A DNA stretch of 64,000 nucleotides, from contig NZ_MSPP01000004.1 of assembly GCF_002150005.2 (NCBI RefSeq), forward strand, positions 62,001 to 126,000, given 5' to 3'. Shown piece by piece: positions 44,086 through 53,312 of the stretch; within the stretch, counting starts at the first letter, position 1, and each line of letters opens with the position of its first letter. Under the pieces are notes generated by a model. That model had not been told where the DNA came from. It saw only the letters and a list, made by a program, of their open reading frames with translations, and ran no database searches. This stretch comes from Marivivens niveibacter. Its GTDB lineage: Bacteria; Pseudomonadota; Alphaproteobacteria; Rhodobacterales; Rhodobacteraceae. The position numbers and the translations under genes are program-made.

Positions 44086-45693
44086 ATGTTGGATACGAAC
44101 GAAAATCGCCCCGCCCTGCCCGCTGAAATTGCGCGTCGTCGTACGTTTGCGATCATTTCGCACCCGGACGCTGGTAAGACGACATTGACTGAAAAGTTTC
44201 TGCTTTTCGGTGGCGCTATCCAAATGGCTGGTCAGGTCCGCGCCAAAGGCGAAGCCCGCCGTACGCGGTCGGACTTTATGCAGATGGAAAAAGACCGCGG
44301 GATTTCGGTTTCCGCGTCGGCGATGTCGTTCGATTTCCGCAACTATCGGTTCAACCTTGTTGATACGCCCGGCCACTCGGACTTTTCCGAAGATACCTAC
44401 CGCACGCTGACTGCTGTGGACGCCGCAGTGATGGTGATCGACGGTGCAAAGGGTGTGGAAAGCCAGACCCAGAAACTGTTCGAGGTCTGCCGCCTGCGCG
44501 ACCTACCGATCCTTACGTTCTGTAACAAGATGGACCGCGAAAGCCGCGATACATTCGAGATCATCGACGAAATTCAGGAAAACTTGGCGATCGACGTGAC
44601 CCCAGCCAGCTGGCCTATCGGTGTCGGCAAAGATTTCGTTGGCTGCTACGATCTTCTAAACGACCGTCTGGAATTGATGGATCGCGCCGACCGTAACGTG
44701 GTTGCCGACAGCGTCGAAATTAACGGCCTAGATGATCCAAAACTGAAAGAGCTTGTGCCTGCGCACCTGCTGGACCAGTTCATGGAAGAAATCGAAATGG
44801 CGCGCGAATTGCTGCCCGTGCTAGACCCGCAAGCTGTGATGGACGGCACGATGACCCCCATCTGGTTCGGCTCGGCCATCAATTCGTTCGGCGTTAAGGA
44901 ACTGATGGACGGCATCGGTAAATATGGCCCCGAACCACAGCCACAGAACGCCGACCCGCGCGTTGTGAACCCCGATGAAAAAAAGGTGTCGGGTTTCGTG
45001 TTCAAGGTTCAAGCGAATATGGACCCTAAACACCGCGACCGCGTGGCCTTTGTCCGTCTGGCCTCGGGGCACTTTAGCCGCGGCATGAAACTAACGCATG
45101 TGCGTACGAAAAAGCCGATGGCAATTTCGAACCCTGTGCTGTTCCTTGCTTCGGACCGCGAATTGGCCGAAGAGGCGTGGGCCGGCGACATCATCGGTAT
45201 TCCGAACCACGGTCAGCTGCGCATCGGCGACACGCTGACCGAAGGTGAAGCGATCAAAGTCACCGGCATCCCATCGTTCGCACCAGAATTGCTGCAAAAC
45301 TGCCGCGCGGGCGACCCGATGAAGGCCAAGCACCTCGAAAAAGCGTTGATGCAATTCGCCGAAGAAGGCGCAGCAAAGGTGTTCAAACCTGCCTTTGGTT
45401 CCGGTTTCATCGTGGGTGTTGTTGGCGCGCTGCAGTTCGAAGTTTTGGCCAGCCGTATCGAATTGGAATACGGCCTGCCCGTGCGCTTTGAACCATCCCA
45501 GTTCACCAGTGCCCGCTGGGTACAGGGTGACAAGACGGCGGTCGACAAATTCATCAATGCAAACAAACAACACATCAGCCACGACAACGACGGCGACGTG
45601 GTGTTCCTAACGCGATTGCAATGGGACATTGATAGGGTTGCTCGCGATTACCCAGATGTGACGTTGTCGGCGACGAAAGAAATGATGGTCTAA
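44086..45693 (+). CDS. prfC: Peptide chain release factor 3
   Basis: A 535-residue translational GTPase that removes RF1/RF2 from the ribosome after peptide release. G-domain motifs: G1 'SHPDAGKTT', G2 within 'RGISVSASAM', G3 'DTPGHSDF', G4 'CNKMDRE'. The EF-Tu-like second domain and RF3-specific C-terminus ('GVVGALQFEVLASRIELEYGL') are complete. ATG at 44086 gives the family start; an alternative TTG at 44050 is less likely. RF2 (prfB, 6.3-7.5 kb) is the likely partner. A strong terminator follows. Confidence 0.96.
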   Translation: MLDTNENRPALPAEIARRRTFAIISHPDAGKTTLTEKFLLFGGAIQMAGQVRAKGEARRTRSDFMQMEKDRGISVSASAMSFDFRNYRFNLVDTPGHSDFSEDTYRTLTAVDAAVMVIDGAKGVESQTQKLFEVCRLRDLPILTFCNKMDRESRDTFEIIDEIQENLAIDVTPASWPIGVGKDFVGCYDLLNDRLELMDRADRNVVADSVEINGLDDPKLKELVPAHLLDQFMEEIEMARELLPVLDPQAVMDGTMTPIWFGSAINSFGVKELMDGIGKYGPEPQPQNADPRVVNPDEKKVSGFVFKVQANMDPKHRDRVAFVRLASGHFSRGMKLTHVRTKKPMAISNPVLFLASDRELAEEAWAGDIIGIPNHGQLRIGDTLTEGEAIKVTGIPSFAPELLQNCRAGDPMKAKHLEKALMQFAEEGAAKVFKPAFGSGFIVGVVGALQFEVLASRIELEYGLPVRFEPSQFTSARWVQGDKTAVDKFINANKQHISHDNDGDVVFLTRLQWDIDRVARDYPDVTLSATKEMMV

Positions 45694-46334
45694 AAAGCAA
45701 GCGCCCTTTCCGGGCGCTTGTTTTTTGAATCGTTAATTATTTTTAGAACGTACAAAACAGCGACGTAAATGATCGCTTCTGGCAACGAAAATAGCAGGCT
45801 CTCAGGCAGCGTCAGCGCGCTGTAAATCGCCAATAGCTGTGCGAATAGAACAACCAGGACTAGGCAGACCACAAAACGAAACGCATAAAGTGATAGTTTC
45901 TGTGTGCACGCCAAATCAAAGGCAACGGATATCGTCACACAGTGGATCAGAATGATGGCACCAGTAGACAGCAGCGACATCTGCGTTTGTGTTTCGTGAT
46001 CTAAACCGAACAAAAATTCCAAATCAAATTCAGACCCGATAAGACGTAGATAACCATTCATCAGGCAGAGCGTCAGGCTCCAGACAATGGAAACCGAGAA
46101 AATAACCAGTTCGGTGATCGTGGTTATCCAGATTGTCAAAAGGCTTGCCGTTATGAAAATACAGCACACCAATATCGTGCCAGCCATAACCGGCAATTGC
46201 GGGTGCACAGATAAAAACAGTGTGCTTCCAGTGGTAACTGAATGACCCACCGCTGCTAAAGTATAAACAATCAAAAATAGTCCACAGGCATTCCCAATAC
46301 GGTTTGCCCTTTGGTGATATGCGAGATCTGACAT
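45690..46334 (-). CDS. Small polytopic membrane protein, paralogue A (214 aa)
   Basis: An integral membrane protein with about six helices, for example 'ACGLFLIVYTLAAVGHSV', 'MAGTILVCCIFITASLLTIWI' and 'LYAFRFVVCLVLVVLFAQLLAIY'. A loop 'FDLEFLFGLDHETQTQMSLL' aligns with loops of the two genes upstream (see 46395-47015 and 47171-47776), so it is a divergent member of the same family. ATG at 46334 (the TTG at 46346 is less likely) follows GGAC. The 3' end converges on prfC, and its last codons (KNKRPERALAF) are encoded by the prfC terminator stem. Function unknown; it resembles a stand-alone sensor-type membrane domain without an output domain. Confidence 0.65.
   Translation of the reverse strand: MSDLAYHQRANRIGNACGLFLIVYTLAAVGHSVTTGSTLFLSVHPQLPVMAGTILVCCIFITASLLTIWITTITELVIFSVSIVWSLTLCLMNGYLRLIGSEFDLEFLFGLDHETQTQMSLLSTGAIILIHCVTISVAFDLACTQKLSLYAFRFVVCLVLVVLFAQLLAIYSALTLPESLLFSLPEAIIYVAVLYVLKIINDSKNKRPERALAF
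45698..45726 (+). terminator. Terminator after prfC, inside the 3' end of a convergent gene
   Basis: CAAGCGCCC (45698-45706) pairs with GGGCGCTTG (45712-45720) over TTTCC and is followed by six T residues. It overlaps the coding end of the membrane protein on the minus strand (45690-46334). Confidence 0.9.
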
Positions 46335-46394
46335 AAAATCGTCCAAACTAAATGCGCGGACCTTATCAGAAAATCACGATTGAATCAGCAAAAA

Positions 46395-47015
46395 TTAGGA
46401 ACTTTCATTCGTTCGCTCTGCGCAAAAGGCAAAAATCGCGCAAGCTGCTAAGAACATTAATACAATCGTTGGATACGACATTTGGCTATATAGCGCTTCA
46501 ATCGACGGGATGGATTTTCCGCCAATTTTTAGCACACCAATGCCCCCTAACATCGCCCAACTGACAATAGTCAAACCAAAGGCAAAATAACGGACCTTTT
46601 GTTTGCCCAATGCCGCGCTTAGCAATGCCAACGACAAGACAATAAAACCCATTGCTGTCATGTATGACATGCCGTCTGTAGGCAGAAGGTTGAAACCAAA
46701 AATGTTATCCAACTGCCACATCGGGTTGGATAATTTCAGAGCAAGTTCGAACCCGCACAAAGAGACAAGCCATAACAACGAAACCGAAAATGTTATGATG
46801 TCAAAGCTGCTTGTTAAACGCGATGTCATCAATCCGATGCCAAGCAGCATAAAACAAAATGACGTTGAGGCGACCATTGCGGGCATTGATGCACGCCAGC
46901 GCACCAAGATCTGAATATCCAGCCCCCAACCTGCACAAAGTCCAATGAAACCGTATAGCGCAATCGCTGCGCCAACATATTCTATCAGTACTTTTTTATG
47001 GGCATCTATATTCAT
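46395..47015 (-). CDS. Small polytopic membrane protein, paralogue B (206 aa)
   Basis: An integral membrane protein of about six helices, for example 'YVGAAIALYGFIGLCAGWG' and 'SFCFMLLGIGLMTSRL'. Shared with paralogue C are 'YxGAAIxxY', a GWG turn, 'MxxxxxSTxCFxxLG', the loop 'WQLDNIFGFNLLPTDGM' and the C-terminal 'YSQMSYPTIVLMFLAA'. No catalytic motif, signal peptide or output domain is seen. ATG at 47015 has AGGG nearby. A 60-bp gap separates it from paralogue A and 155 bp from paralogue C, so the three may be one unit or separate. The pattern 'P...(V/M)..(S/N)T..CF' recalls the membrane sensory region of some histidine kinases. Function unknown. Confidence 0.7.
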   Translation of the reverse strand: MNIDAHKKVLIEYVGAAIALYGFIGLCAGWGLDIQILVRWRASMPAMVASTSFCFMLLGIGLMTSRLTSSFDIITFSVSLLWLVSLCGFELALKLSNPMWQLDNIFGFNLLPTDGMSYMTAMGFIVLSLALLSAALGKQKVRYFAFGLTIVSWAMLGGIGVLKIGGKSIPSIEALYSQMSYPTIVLMFLAACAIFAFCAERTNESS

Positions 47016-47170
47016 TACTATAGCCCTATTCCGACCTCACATACTAAAGAACGGCAGTGCGTATATCCATGTTAGTAAAAACTATTCGAAAGTAGCAACA
47101 TATTCCGAACTAACTCGTTCATTTTATCCGACCCAAACTGTATTAAAGGTGACCGCCAAACCTGACTAAT

Positions 47171-47776
47171 TTAATCAGGCGAAACAGGTTGGTTCGATGT
47201 AGCAAATGAGGCCACGCCGATCACCGCAAGCAACAGTAGCGCCAACGTCGGGATAGACATCTGTTCGTACAACCGGACCACAGCAACTAGGTCAGAATCC
47301 CAGAATTTAGCGATCACAAACCCCAGCGCATTCAACCCAATAACTGCCATCAACAATACTGCGACTGATTTCGACGCAATGTCGCCAAAGGCTAAAACAG
47401 CTAAAGCGGTGGCTAACAAGCTAATCCCGAGGACTGTGCCCCAAGCCATTCCGTCCACAGGGCGAACTTCGAAATTCAGAACATCGACAAAGTTTTGATC
47501 TGGTTGGCTGACGTTGTGACCCAAAACAAATCCGAAAAATACGAACATGCTGATCAATGAAATCGAAAAAACCAATGCCTCGATCGCCGATTGATTGCGC
47601 ACGGTCATCATACAGCTGCCTAGCATTATGAAACACAGGGCGGTCGAGGGCACCATCCCAACACCATCAGAGGCACCGCGCACGATCGGGTCCACCCCCA
47701 TGCCCCAACCGACCAAAAGAACTAACATCGCGTATCCCGATATTGCGGCCCCCGTGTAATCAATCATTTTGTGCAT
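47171..47776 (-). CDS. Small polytopic membrane protein, paralogue C (201 aa)
   Basis: An integral membrane protein closest to paralogue B: 'DYTGAAISGYAMLVLLVGWGMG', 'MVPSTALCFIMLGSCMMT', loop 'FVDVLNFEVRPVDGMAWG' and C-terminal 'YEQMSIPTLALLLLAVIG'. About six helices, no output domain. The ATG at 47776 (MHKMIDYTG) is chosen over the longer frame to 47821 because a run of Gs (GGGGGGG) sits just before it as a strong ribosome-binding site. It is divergent from the DEAD-box helicase gene across 259 bp. Function unknown. Confidence 0.7.
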   Translation of the reverse strand: MHKMIDYTGAAISGYAMLVLLVGWGMGVDPIVRGASDGVGMVPSTALCFIMLGSCMMTVRNQSAIEALVFSISLISMFVFFGFVLGHNVSQPDQNFVDVLNFEVRPVDGMAWGTVLGISLLATALAVLAFGDIASKSVAVLLMAVIGLNALGFVIAKFWDSDLVAVVRLYEQMSIPTLALLLLAVIGVASFATSNQPVSPD

Positions 47777-48035
47777 AATACCCCCCCCACAACCGATGCG
47801 CGAAATATAAGACAGCCGCACAAAATTTATACGATATAATGCAAAACCTATACGAAAGAGCTTACTCTAGTGTTATTAGTCGCCTCTTACGCGTCTCCTG
47901 CGCAAAGATTGACCGCCGCGCCTTAACAGGGTAAGTAGCGCTCAATCTCGAGACGGGATTGTGACGGGGACGCGTTGGTAAATTTCTGTGTCCCAGAACC
48001 CCCGACCCAAGGGTGGGTCGCGAAAATGGACGCAA

Positions 48036-49451
48036 ATGACGAAATTCACCGATCTAAACCTTGATGCCAAGGTCCTTAAAGCGATTGCCGAAGCCGGCTA
48101 TGAAAGCCCGACCCCGATCCAAGCTGGGGCAATCCCGCCTGCACTAGAGGGTCGCGACGTGCTAGGCATCGCCCAAACCGGCACCGGCAAAACAGCATCC
48201 TTTACGCTGCCGATGATCACGCTTCTGAAACGTGGTCGTGCCCGCGCACGTATGCCGCGTTCGTTGGTGTTGTGCCCGACGCGTGAATTGGCTGCTCAGG
48301 TGGCAGAAAACTTTGACGTCTACGCGAAACACACCAAACTGACCAAAGCGCTGCTGATCGGCGGTGTGTCGTTCAAAGAGCAAGATGCTGCGATTGACCG
48401 CGGCGTTGACGTTCTGATCGCGACGCCGGGTCGTTTGATCGACCACTTTGAACGCGGCAAACTGTTGCTAACAGGCGTTCAGGTCATGGTCGTAGACGAA
48501 GCCGACCGCATGCTGGACATGGGTTTCATCCCTGACATCGAACGCATCTTTAACCTAACGCCCTTCACTCGTCAGACGCTGTTCTTTTCGGCGACCATGG
48601 CACCGGAAATTGAACGCATCACCAATACGTTCCTACAAGCCCCGGCAAAGGTTGAAATCGCCCGTCAGGCCACCGCGTCCGAACGCATTGAACAACATGC
48701 CGTTATGTTTAAAGCATCGCGCAAAGATCGCGCCTCCAGCGAAAAACGCAAAGTGCTGCGCGCGCTGATCGACGCACAGGGCGATACGCTGCAAAACGCC
48801 GTGATTTTCTGTAACCGCAAATCCGACGTGGATATCTGTTTCAAAAGCCTATCGAAATACGGCTACGATGCTGCACCGATCCATGGCGATCTGGACCAGT
48901 CGCAGCGTAACGCAACGCTGGATAAATTCCGCGCTGGTGAAATCAAACTGCTGGTCGCATCCGATGTGGCCGCGCGTGGTTTGGACGTACCGTCTGTGAC
49001 CCACGTCTTTAACTATGACGTGCCGGGCCACCCCGAAGACTACGTACACCGCATTGGCCGTACAGGCCGCGCGGGCCGTGATGGTAAGGCCATCATGATT
49101 GTAGAACCGCGTGACGAGAAAAACTTTGATGCGGTTGAAAAACTGATCAACAAAGAAATCCCGCGTCTGGACAACCCTGTCAAAGCCCCTGAGCCAAAGC
49201 AGAAGCCAGAAGACGCAGACAACGCAGAAAAGCCAAAGCGCACCCGCACCCGTCGTAAAAAGTCCGGCGAACCGGTCGCAGAGGCAACCCAAGAAGCTGC
49301 GCCAAAGGTTGAAAAACAGCCCGAACAGAAACCACGTCAATCGCGTGGCCGTTCGCAGCGCCGTGACCGTGACAACGATGTCATCGGCATGGGTGACGAT
49401 GCCCCAGCTTTCATCCGCCTATCCTTTGCGGAGCGTCGAGCGGCCAGCTAA
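48036..49451 (+). CDS. DEAD-box ATP-dependent RNA helicase
   Basis: A 471-residue RhlE-type RNA helicase. Motifs in order: Q-motif 'FTDLNLDAKVLKAIAEAGYESPTPIQ', I 'AQTGTGKT', II 'VDEADRMLD' (DEAD), III 'SAT', V 'ASDVAARGLD' and VI 'HRIGRTGRAGR'. A basic, low-complexity C-terminal tail (about 385-460, 'RTRTRRKKSGEP') likely binds RNA. Such helicases act in ribosome assembly and cold-stress mRNA remodelling. ATG at 48036 gives the family start; an upstream GTG at 47988 would add 16 residues. The stop overlaps the next gene's ATG by one base. A TTGACC (47909) upstream is a possible -35, but its -10 is weak. Confidence 0.93.
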   Translation: MTKFTDLNLDAKVLKAIAEAGYESPTPIQAGAIPPALEGRDVLGIAQTGTGKTASFTLPMITLLKRGRARARMPRSLVLCPTRELAAQVAENFDVYAKHTKLTKALLIGGVSFKEQDAAIDRGVDVLIATPGRLIDHFERGKLLLTGVQVMVVDEADRMLDMGFIPDIERIFNLTPFTRQTLFFSATMAPEIERITNTFLQAPAKVEIARQATASERIEQHAVMFKASRKDRASSEKRKVLRALIDAQGDTLQNAVIFCNRKSDVDICFKSLSKYGYDAAPIHGDLDQSQRNATLDKFRAGEIKLLVASDVAARGLDVPSVTHVFNYDVPGHPEDYVHRIGRTGRAGRDGKAIMIVEPRDEKNFDAVEKLINKEIPRLDNPVKAPEPKQKPEDADNAEKPKRTRTRRKKSGEPVAEATQEAAPKVEKQPEQKPRQSRGRSQRRDRDNDVIGMGDDAPAFIRLSFAERRAAS

Positions 49452-50074
49452 TGACCCGCCTATTGGCATTACTTTTCCTGCTGCTGCCCTTGTCGGCAGC
49501 GGCAGACGTTTGCACTGTACGTGTCCACGGAATGGACATCACCATTGATGCCGAACAATTCACTGACGATGATTTAACGGTTTCAACGGGCGAACAGCTA
49601 ATGACAGCGCCCAAACAAATGTGGGCGAACCTACGTGGCACCCTGCCCCCCTGTTCCTCCAATACCACGCTGACCTTTATGGGCAGTTTGATGGAAACCT
49701 ACACCCCCAATGGGTATTGTTTGGAATACGGCGATAACGATGCGGGGTATTTGCTATTACCTGGCAGCCGAAACTTTCGCGGACGCTGCGAAAGAACCAC
49801 CTGTGAACGCGTGAACGCCGCCGCAGACGAAGTGTCGGCCATCAACACACAAATGCGCAGTATCTTTGGTCGCCCACCCAGTTTCGAAGAAATCGCCCGC
49901 ACCGAAACGCTGGGAGCTATGGCGATCAAAGGCAGTGATAGGTTGCTGCGCGGACAATTAAACAACATCGCGACCACAGCGATTTTTACGGCACTAGGCG
50001 CGCCAGAAATTCTGGCGGCATCAACGGTGACCGTTGTGGCGCTGCAGGGCGCTGCATTCCTCTGCCACGATTGA
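49451..50074 (+). CDS. Secreted protein of unknown function (207 aa)
   Basis: A 207-residue exported protein. A hydrophobic signal peptide (MTRLLALLFLLLPLSAAA) is followed by a Cys-containing beta-rich part ('DVCTVRVHGMDITIDAEQF', 'GYCLEYGDNDAGYLLLPGSRNFRGRCERTTCE') with several Cys that could pair in the periplasm, then a helical C-terminal half ('NTQMRSIFGRPPSFEEIARTETLGAMAIKG'). No known domain was recognised. Its start overlaps the helicase stop (TAATG), so it is translationally coupled to the RNA helicase, which is an unexpected partner for a secreted protein. Confidence 0.68.
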   Translation: MTRLLALLFLLLPLSAAADVCTVRVHGMDITIDAEQFTDDDLTVSTGEQLMTAPKQMWANLRGTLPPCSSNTTLTFMGSLMETYTPNGYCLEYGDNDAGYLLLPGSRNFRGRCERTTCERVNAAADEVSAINTQMRSIFGRPPSFEEIARTETLGAMAIKGSDRLLRGQLNNIATTAIFTALGAPEILAASTVTVVALQGAAFLCHD

Positions 50075-50098
50075 AAAAGGCGGCCAATTGGCCGCCCG
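50074..50098 (-). terminator. Terminator at the RNase J 3' end
   Basis: GGCGGCC (50079-50085) and GGCCGCC (50090-50096) form a perfect stem over AATT. On the minus strand five T residues follow; it also ends the convergent plus-strand gene. Confidence 0.82.
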
Positions 50099-50103
50099 TT
50101 TCG

Positions 50104-51771
50104 TTAGCTTAACCGACTGACGATCAGCGTCACTTCGGGCTTTTTGCCAATTTCATTCTGACACGAATTACGGACAACGCGGCGCAGTTCTTTGTCCAAT
50201 GCGTCATCATCGAGCAGCGTCTTGTCATCAGCGCGGTTGATGTATTGGCTCAAGTCTTCTTCTAGCACGTCGACCAAAGGCGCGTTGTTGCGGCCCATTT
50301 CGGCCAAGCCCGTGGTTTCGCACCAAGGATCGCCCAGTGGTTCATCGTGTTCGTCGATGATCATGGTCACAACCACATGACCGTTCAGAGCCATGCGGAT
50401 ACGGTCACGCACGATGCCGTCGAATTGGCCGATCTGAACGCTGCCATCCAAATAGGTACGGCCCGTTTCGACAAATCCGCAAACCTGCGGTTCGTCCCCC
50501 GTGATATCAACCATCGTACCGTTTACGGCCACAACGCCCGTGATCCCGTTTTCCGCAGCCAGTTTCACGTGTTCACGTAGGTGACGGTGTTCACCATGCA
50601 TCGGAACGATCATCTGAGGTTTAATAATCTCGTGCAGCGTTTTCAGGTCTGGACGGTTCGCGTGGCCCGATACGTGATACAGACCGCCTCGGTCATCAAT
50701 GACGTCCACGCCCTTTTCAGACAGGTTATTCATGATGCGGATCACGCCGCGTTCGTTGCCTGGGATGACTTTGGACGAAAACAGGAACGTATCGCCCTCT
50801 TTCAACGACAAGCCCAGATATTTGCCTTGGGATAGCTGCGCGCTGGCGGCGCGGCGTTCGCCTTGGGAACCGGTTACCAGCAGCATCAGGTTTTCGCGTG
50901 GCAAGTGCTGCGCGTCCTCTGGGCTGATCACGGATGGGAAGCTGGACAACACGCCCGTTTCTAAACCGGCCTCGACCATGCGGCGCATCGCGCGACCCAG
51001 CAGCACGATCGAACGGCCCGCCTTTTCGCCAGCCATCGCCAACGTTTTTACACGCGCAATGTTCGACGCAAAGGTCGTCGCCACGACCATCGCAGGCTGC
51101 GCGGCGATCAGTTCAACCAATGGGTCCGTCAATTCGGCCTCTGACCGACCGGCGACTGGCGAAAATACGTTGGTACTGTCGCACATCAGGGCTTTCACAC
51201 CTGGTTTCGCGATTTCGGCCCACATGTCATCATCGAATGGTTCGCCCACGACTGGCGTGCGGTCGATTTTGAAATCGCCCGAATGCACAACACGGCCCTG
51301 CGGCGTATCGATGACCAAACCGCTGCTTTCTGGGATCGAATGCGAAATCGGGGCGAATGATACTTCGAACGGGCCGACCTGCGTGCGTGCAGGATAGGCG
51401 CCAACCGTTTTCACGATGCCATCAGGCAGGTGTTTTTCCTGCAATTTGCGCGACGCGATATTGGCGGTAAAAGTCCGCGCATAGATCGGCGCGCCCAGAC
51501 GTTCCCACAGCAGGCCCACAGCGCCAACGTGGTCTTCGTGGGCGTGAGTGATAAAGATGCCTTCGATCTGTTCCTTGCGCGCCTCTAGCCACGCAATGTC
51601 AGGCATGATCAGATCAACACCCGGCGTGGTATCCATGTCAGGGAACGTCACGCCCAGATCAACGACGATCAGCCGTTCTTTGTCTGGCGCGCCATAGCCG
51701 TAGACATAGGCGTTCATGCCGATTTCGCCAGCACCGCCCAAAGGCATATAGATCAATCGTTCTTTGGTCAT
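50104..51771 (-). CDS. rnj: Ribonuclease J
   Basis: A 555-residue metallo-beta-lactamase/beta-CASP ribonuclease with endo- and 5'-exonuclease activity in RNA processing. Metal motif 'ITHAHEDHVGA' (HxHxDH), 'VHSGDFKID' and 'IVPMHGEHRHL' are intact, together with the beta-CASP insert ('LMCDSTN', 'VTGSQGE'). The C-terminal domain (about 460-555) is present. It is the last gene of the nuo-birA-coaX unit and overlaps coaX by 4 bases (ATGA). In alphaproteobacteria RNase J occurs alongside RNase E. Confidence 0.95.
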   Translation of the reverse strand: MTKERLIYMPLGGAGEIGMNAYVYGYGAPDKERLIVVDLGVTFPDMDTTPGVDLIMPDIAWLEARKEQIEGIFITHAHEDHVGAVGLLWERLGAPIYARTFTANIASRKLQEKHLPDGIVKTVGAYPARTQVGPFEVSFAPISHSIPESSGLVIDTPQGRVVHSGDFKIDRTPVVGEPFDDDMWAEIAKPGVKALMCDSTNVFSPVAGRSEAELTDPLVELIAAQPAMVVATTFASNIARVKTLAMAGEKAGRSIVLLGRAMRRMVEAGLETGVLSSFPSVISPEDAQHLPRENLMLLVTGSQGERRAASAQLSQGKYLGLSLKEGDTFLFSSKVIPGNERGVIRIMNNLSEKGVDVIDDRGGLYHVSGHANRPDLKTLHEIIKPQMIVPMHGEHRHLREHVKLAAENGITGVVAVNGTMVDITGDEPQVCGFVETGRTYLDGSVQIGQFDGIVRDRIRMALNGHVVVTMIIDEHDEPLGDPWCETTGLAEMGRNNAPLVDVLEEDLSQYINRADDKTLLDDDALDKELRRVVRNSCQNEIGKKPEVTLIVSRLS

Positions 51772-52541
51772 TTCAGATCCTTATTAAAGTCGTTGATCAC
51801 GGTTAACCCGTGCATTGTCAGATCATCCTCGATTACGTCGAATAGCTGATCTACCTGTTCAAATAGACGGGCTAGCCCGCCTGTCCCGATGACTTTCATC
51901 GGCGCATCATATTCGTCGCGGATGCGCGCGCAGATTTCTTTCACTAGGCCGACATAGCCCCAAAACACGCCCGATTGCATACAGGCCACAGTGTTGGTTC
52001 CGATCACCTTTTCTGGGTGGCTGATATCGACATGAGGCAACGCCGCAGCTGCATGGTGTAGCGCCTCTAGGCTAAGGTTCACACCGGGGGCAATAACACC
52101 GCCGACATAGGCGCCGTCAGATGCCACCACGTCGAACGTGGTCGCCGTGCCAAAATCGACCACAATCAAATTGCCGCCGTGACGCGCAAATGCACCGGCA
52201 GAGTTCACCAAACGGTCTGGGCCAACGGTCGTGCCTGCATCAACGCGCGGAGCGGTGGGCAAAGCGCAGTCAGGTTTACCCACGACCAAGGGGCGGCAAT
52301 TAAAATAGCGATCGGCCAGAACGCGCAGATTGAACACAACGCGCGGCACTGTGGAACTGATAATCACCTGATTGATGTCCAGTTCCATTTTCTGGTGCGC
52401 CATCAGCGTGGACAACCAAACGAAATATTGGTCCGCGGTCCGCTGATGGTCGGTCGCAGTCCGCCACGTGGTGATGAAATCGGACCCATTCCAGATCGAA
52501 AACACCGTATTTGTGTTCCCGCAATCAATACAAAGAAGCAT
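51768..52541 (-). CDS. coaX: Type III pantothenate kinase
   Basis: A 257-residue ASKHA-fold kinase that starts coenzyme A synthesis from pantothenate. The P-loop-like 'LCIDCGNTNTVFSIW' (about 3-17), 'VDAGTTVGPDRLVNSAGA' and 'LIVVDFGTATTFDVV' are diagnostic. Unlike type I it is not feedback-inhibited by CoA (family knowledge). GGGACGGGG precedes the ATG. The birA stop lies 9 bases upstream and the RNase J gene overlaps downstream, so birA-coaX-rnj follow nuoN as one unit. Confidence 0.95.
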   Translation of the reverse strand: MLLCIDCGNTNTVFSIWNGSDFITTWRTATDHQRTADQYFVWLSTLMAHQKMELDINQVIISSTVPRVVFNLRVLADRYFNCRPLVVGKPDCALPTAPRVDAGTTVGPDRLVNSAGAFARHGGNLIVVDFGTATTFDVVASDGAYVGGVIAPGVNLSLEALHHAAAALPHVDISHPEKVIGTNTVACMQSGVFWGYVGLVKEICARIRDEYDAPMKVIGTGGLARLFEQVDQLFDVIEDDLTMHGLTVINDFNKDLK

Positions 52542-52550
52542 CCCCGTCCC

Positions 52551-53312
52551 CTAAAAATAAACGTCGGCAGCTGGGATCACCTGCGGGCCGCGCCCCGTGA
52601 TCAAAACCAGATTGCCGTCTAAATCAATGCTGTCAAAGATGCCGGTATACGTTTCGCGCGCCGTTTTGGCCGTGATAACTTCGCCCAAACGTGCCGCGTG
52701 CCGCATCCAATCCTCTCTGATCCGTTCAAAACCGAAGTACGTCAGTTTGCTTTCCTGCGTCACGTAGTTTGCGGCCAAAACTGTCAAAAAGTCGCGCCGC
52801 CCAATTCGTTTGCCTATTGCGCCAGCAACGCTGACCGGTGGGAACGCCGCGTCAGCCACAGTTTCGGGAACGTTCGCCAGATTGACGCCAATACCGATGG
52901 ACAGCCAATCGACCTTTTCGCCTTTGGTGCTGCTTTCCAACAGGATGCCCGCTACTTTGCCGCCGTCCAGCAAAACATCGTTCGGCCATTTCAGCGCAAG
53001 ACGTGACCGATCGATAAACAGGGCGAGGCTTTCGAACAGAGCAACCGCCGCCAAGAACGAACGCAGCGATGCGTCTTGGGGTGTCAGGTCGGGCCGCAAG
53101 ATCAGCGTCGATGCTAGATTCCCTGTGGGATCCACCCAGGCTTTGCCACGCCTGCCCCGCCCTGCGGTTTGGCGTTTGGCCATGATCCATGTCGGAACAC
53201 GGATCGAGGCCGCCCGACGGGCAGCCTCGTTCATGGTGCTGTCGACCTCGTCCAAAACAACAAGGTCGACACCTTCGGGCCAGCGTGGCCCGCTGTTTTC
53301 GTTAGTTAACAA
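52551..53312 (-). CDS. birA: Biotin-[acetyl-CoA-carboxylase] ligase
   Basis: A biotin protein ligase of about 253 residues without the N-terminal DNA-binding domain of E. coli BirA, so it only attaches biotin to BCCP. Motifs: '[18 protein letters not shown]' (biotinyl-AMP loop), '[20 protein letters not shown]' (Lys catalytic) and '[10 protein letters not shown]'. The start is uncertain: a TTG at 53312, overlapping the nuoN stop by 11 bases, is taken. No good ribosome-binding site is seen, so translation may be coupled to nuoN. A longer frame to 53369 overlaps nuoN far more and is less likely. Confidence 0.85.
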   Translation of the reverse strand: MLTNENSGPRWPEGVDLVVLDEVDSTMNEAARRAASIRVPTWIMAKRQTAGRGRRGKAWVDPTGNLASTLILRPDLTPQDASLRSFLAAVALFESLALFIDRSRLALKWPNDVLLDGGKVAGILLESSTKGEKVDWLSIGIGVNLANVPETVADAAFPPVSVAGAIGKRIGRRDFLTVLAANYVTQESKLTYFGFERIREDWMRHAARLGEVITAKTARETYTGIFDSIDLDGNLVLITGRGPQVIPAADVYF

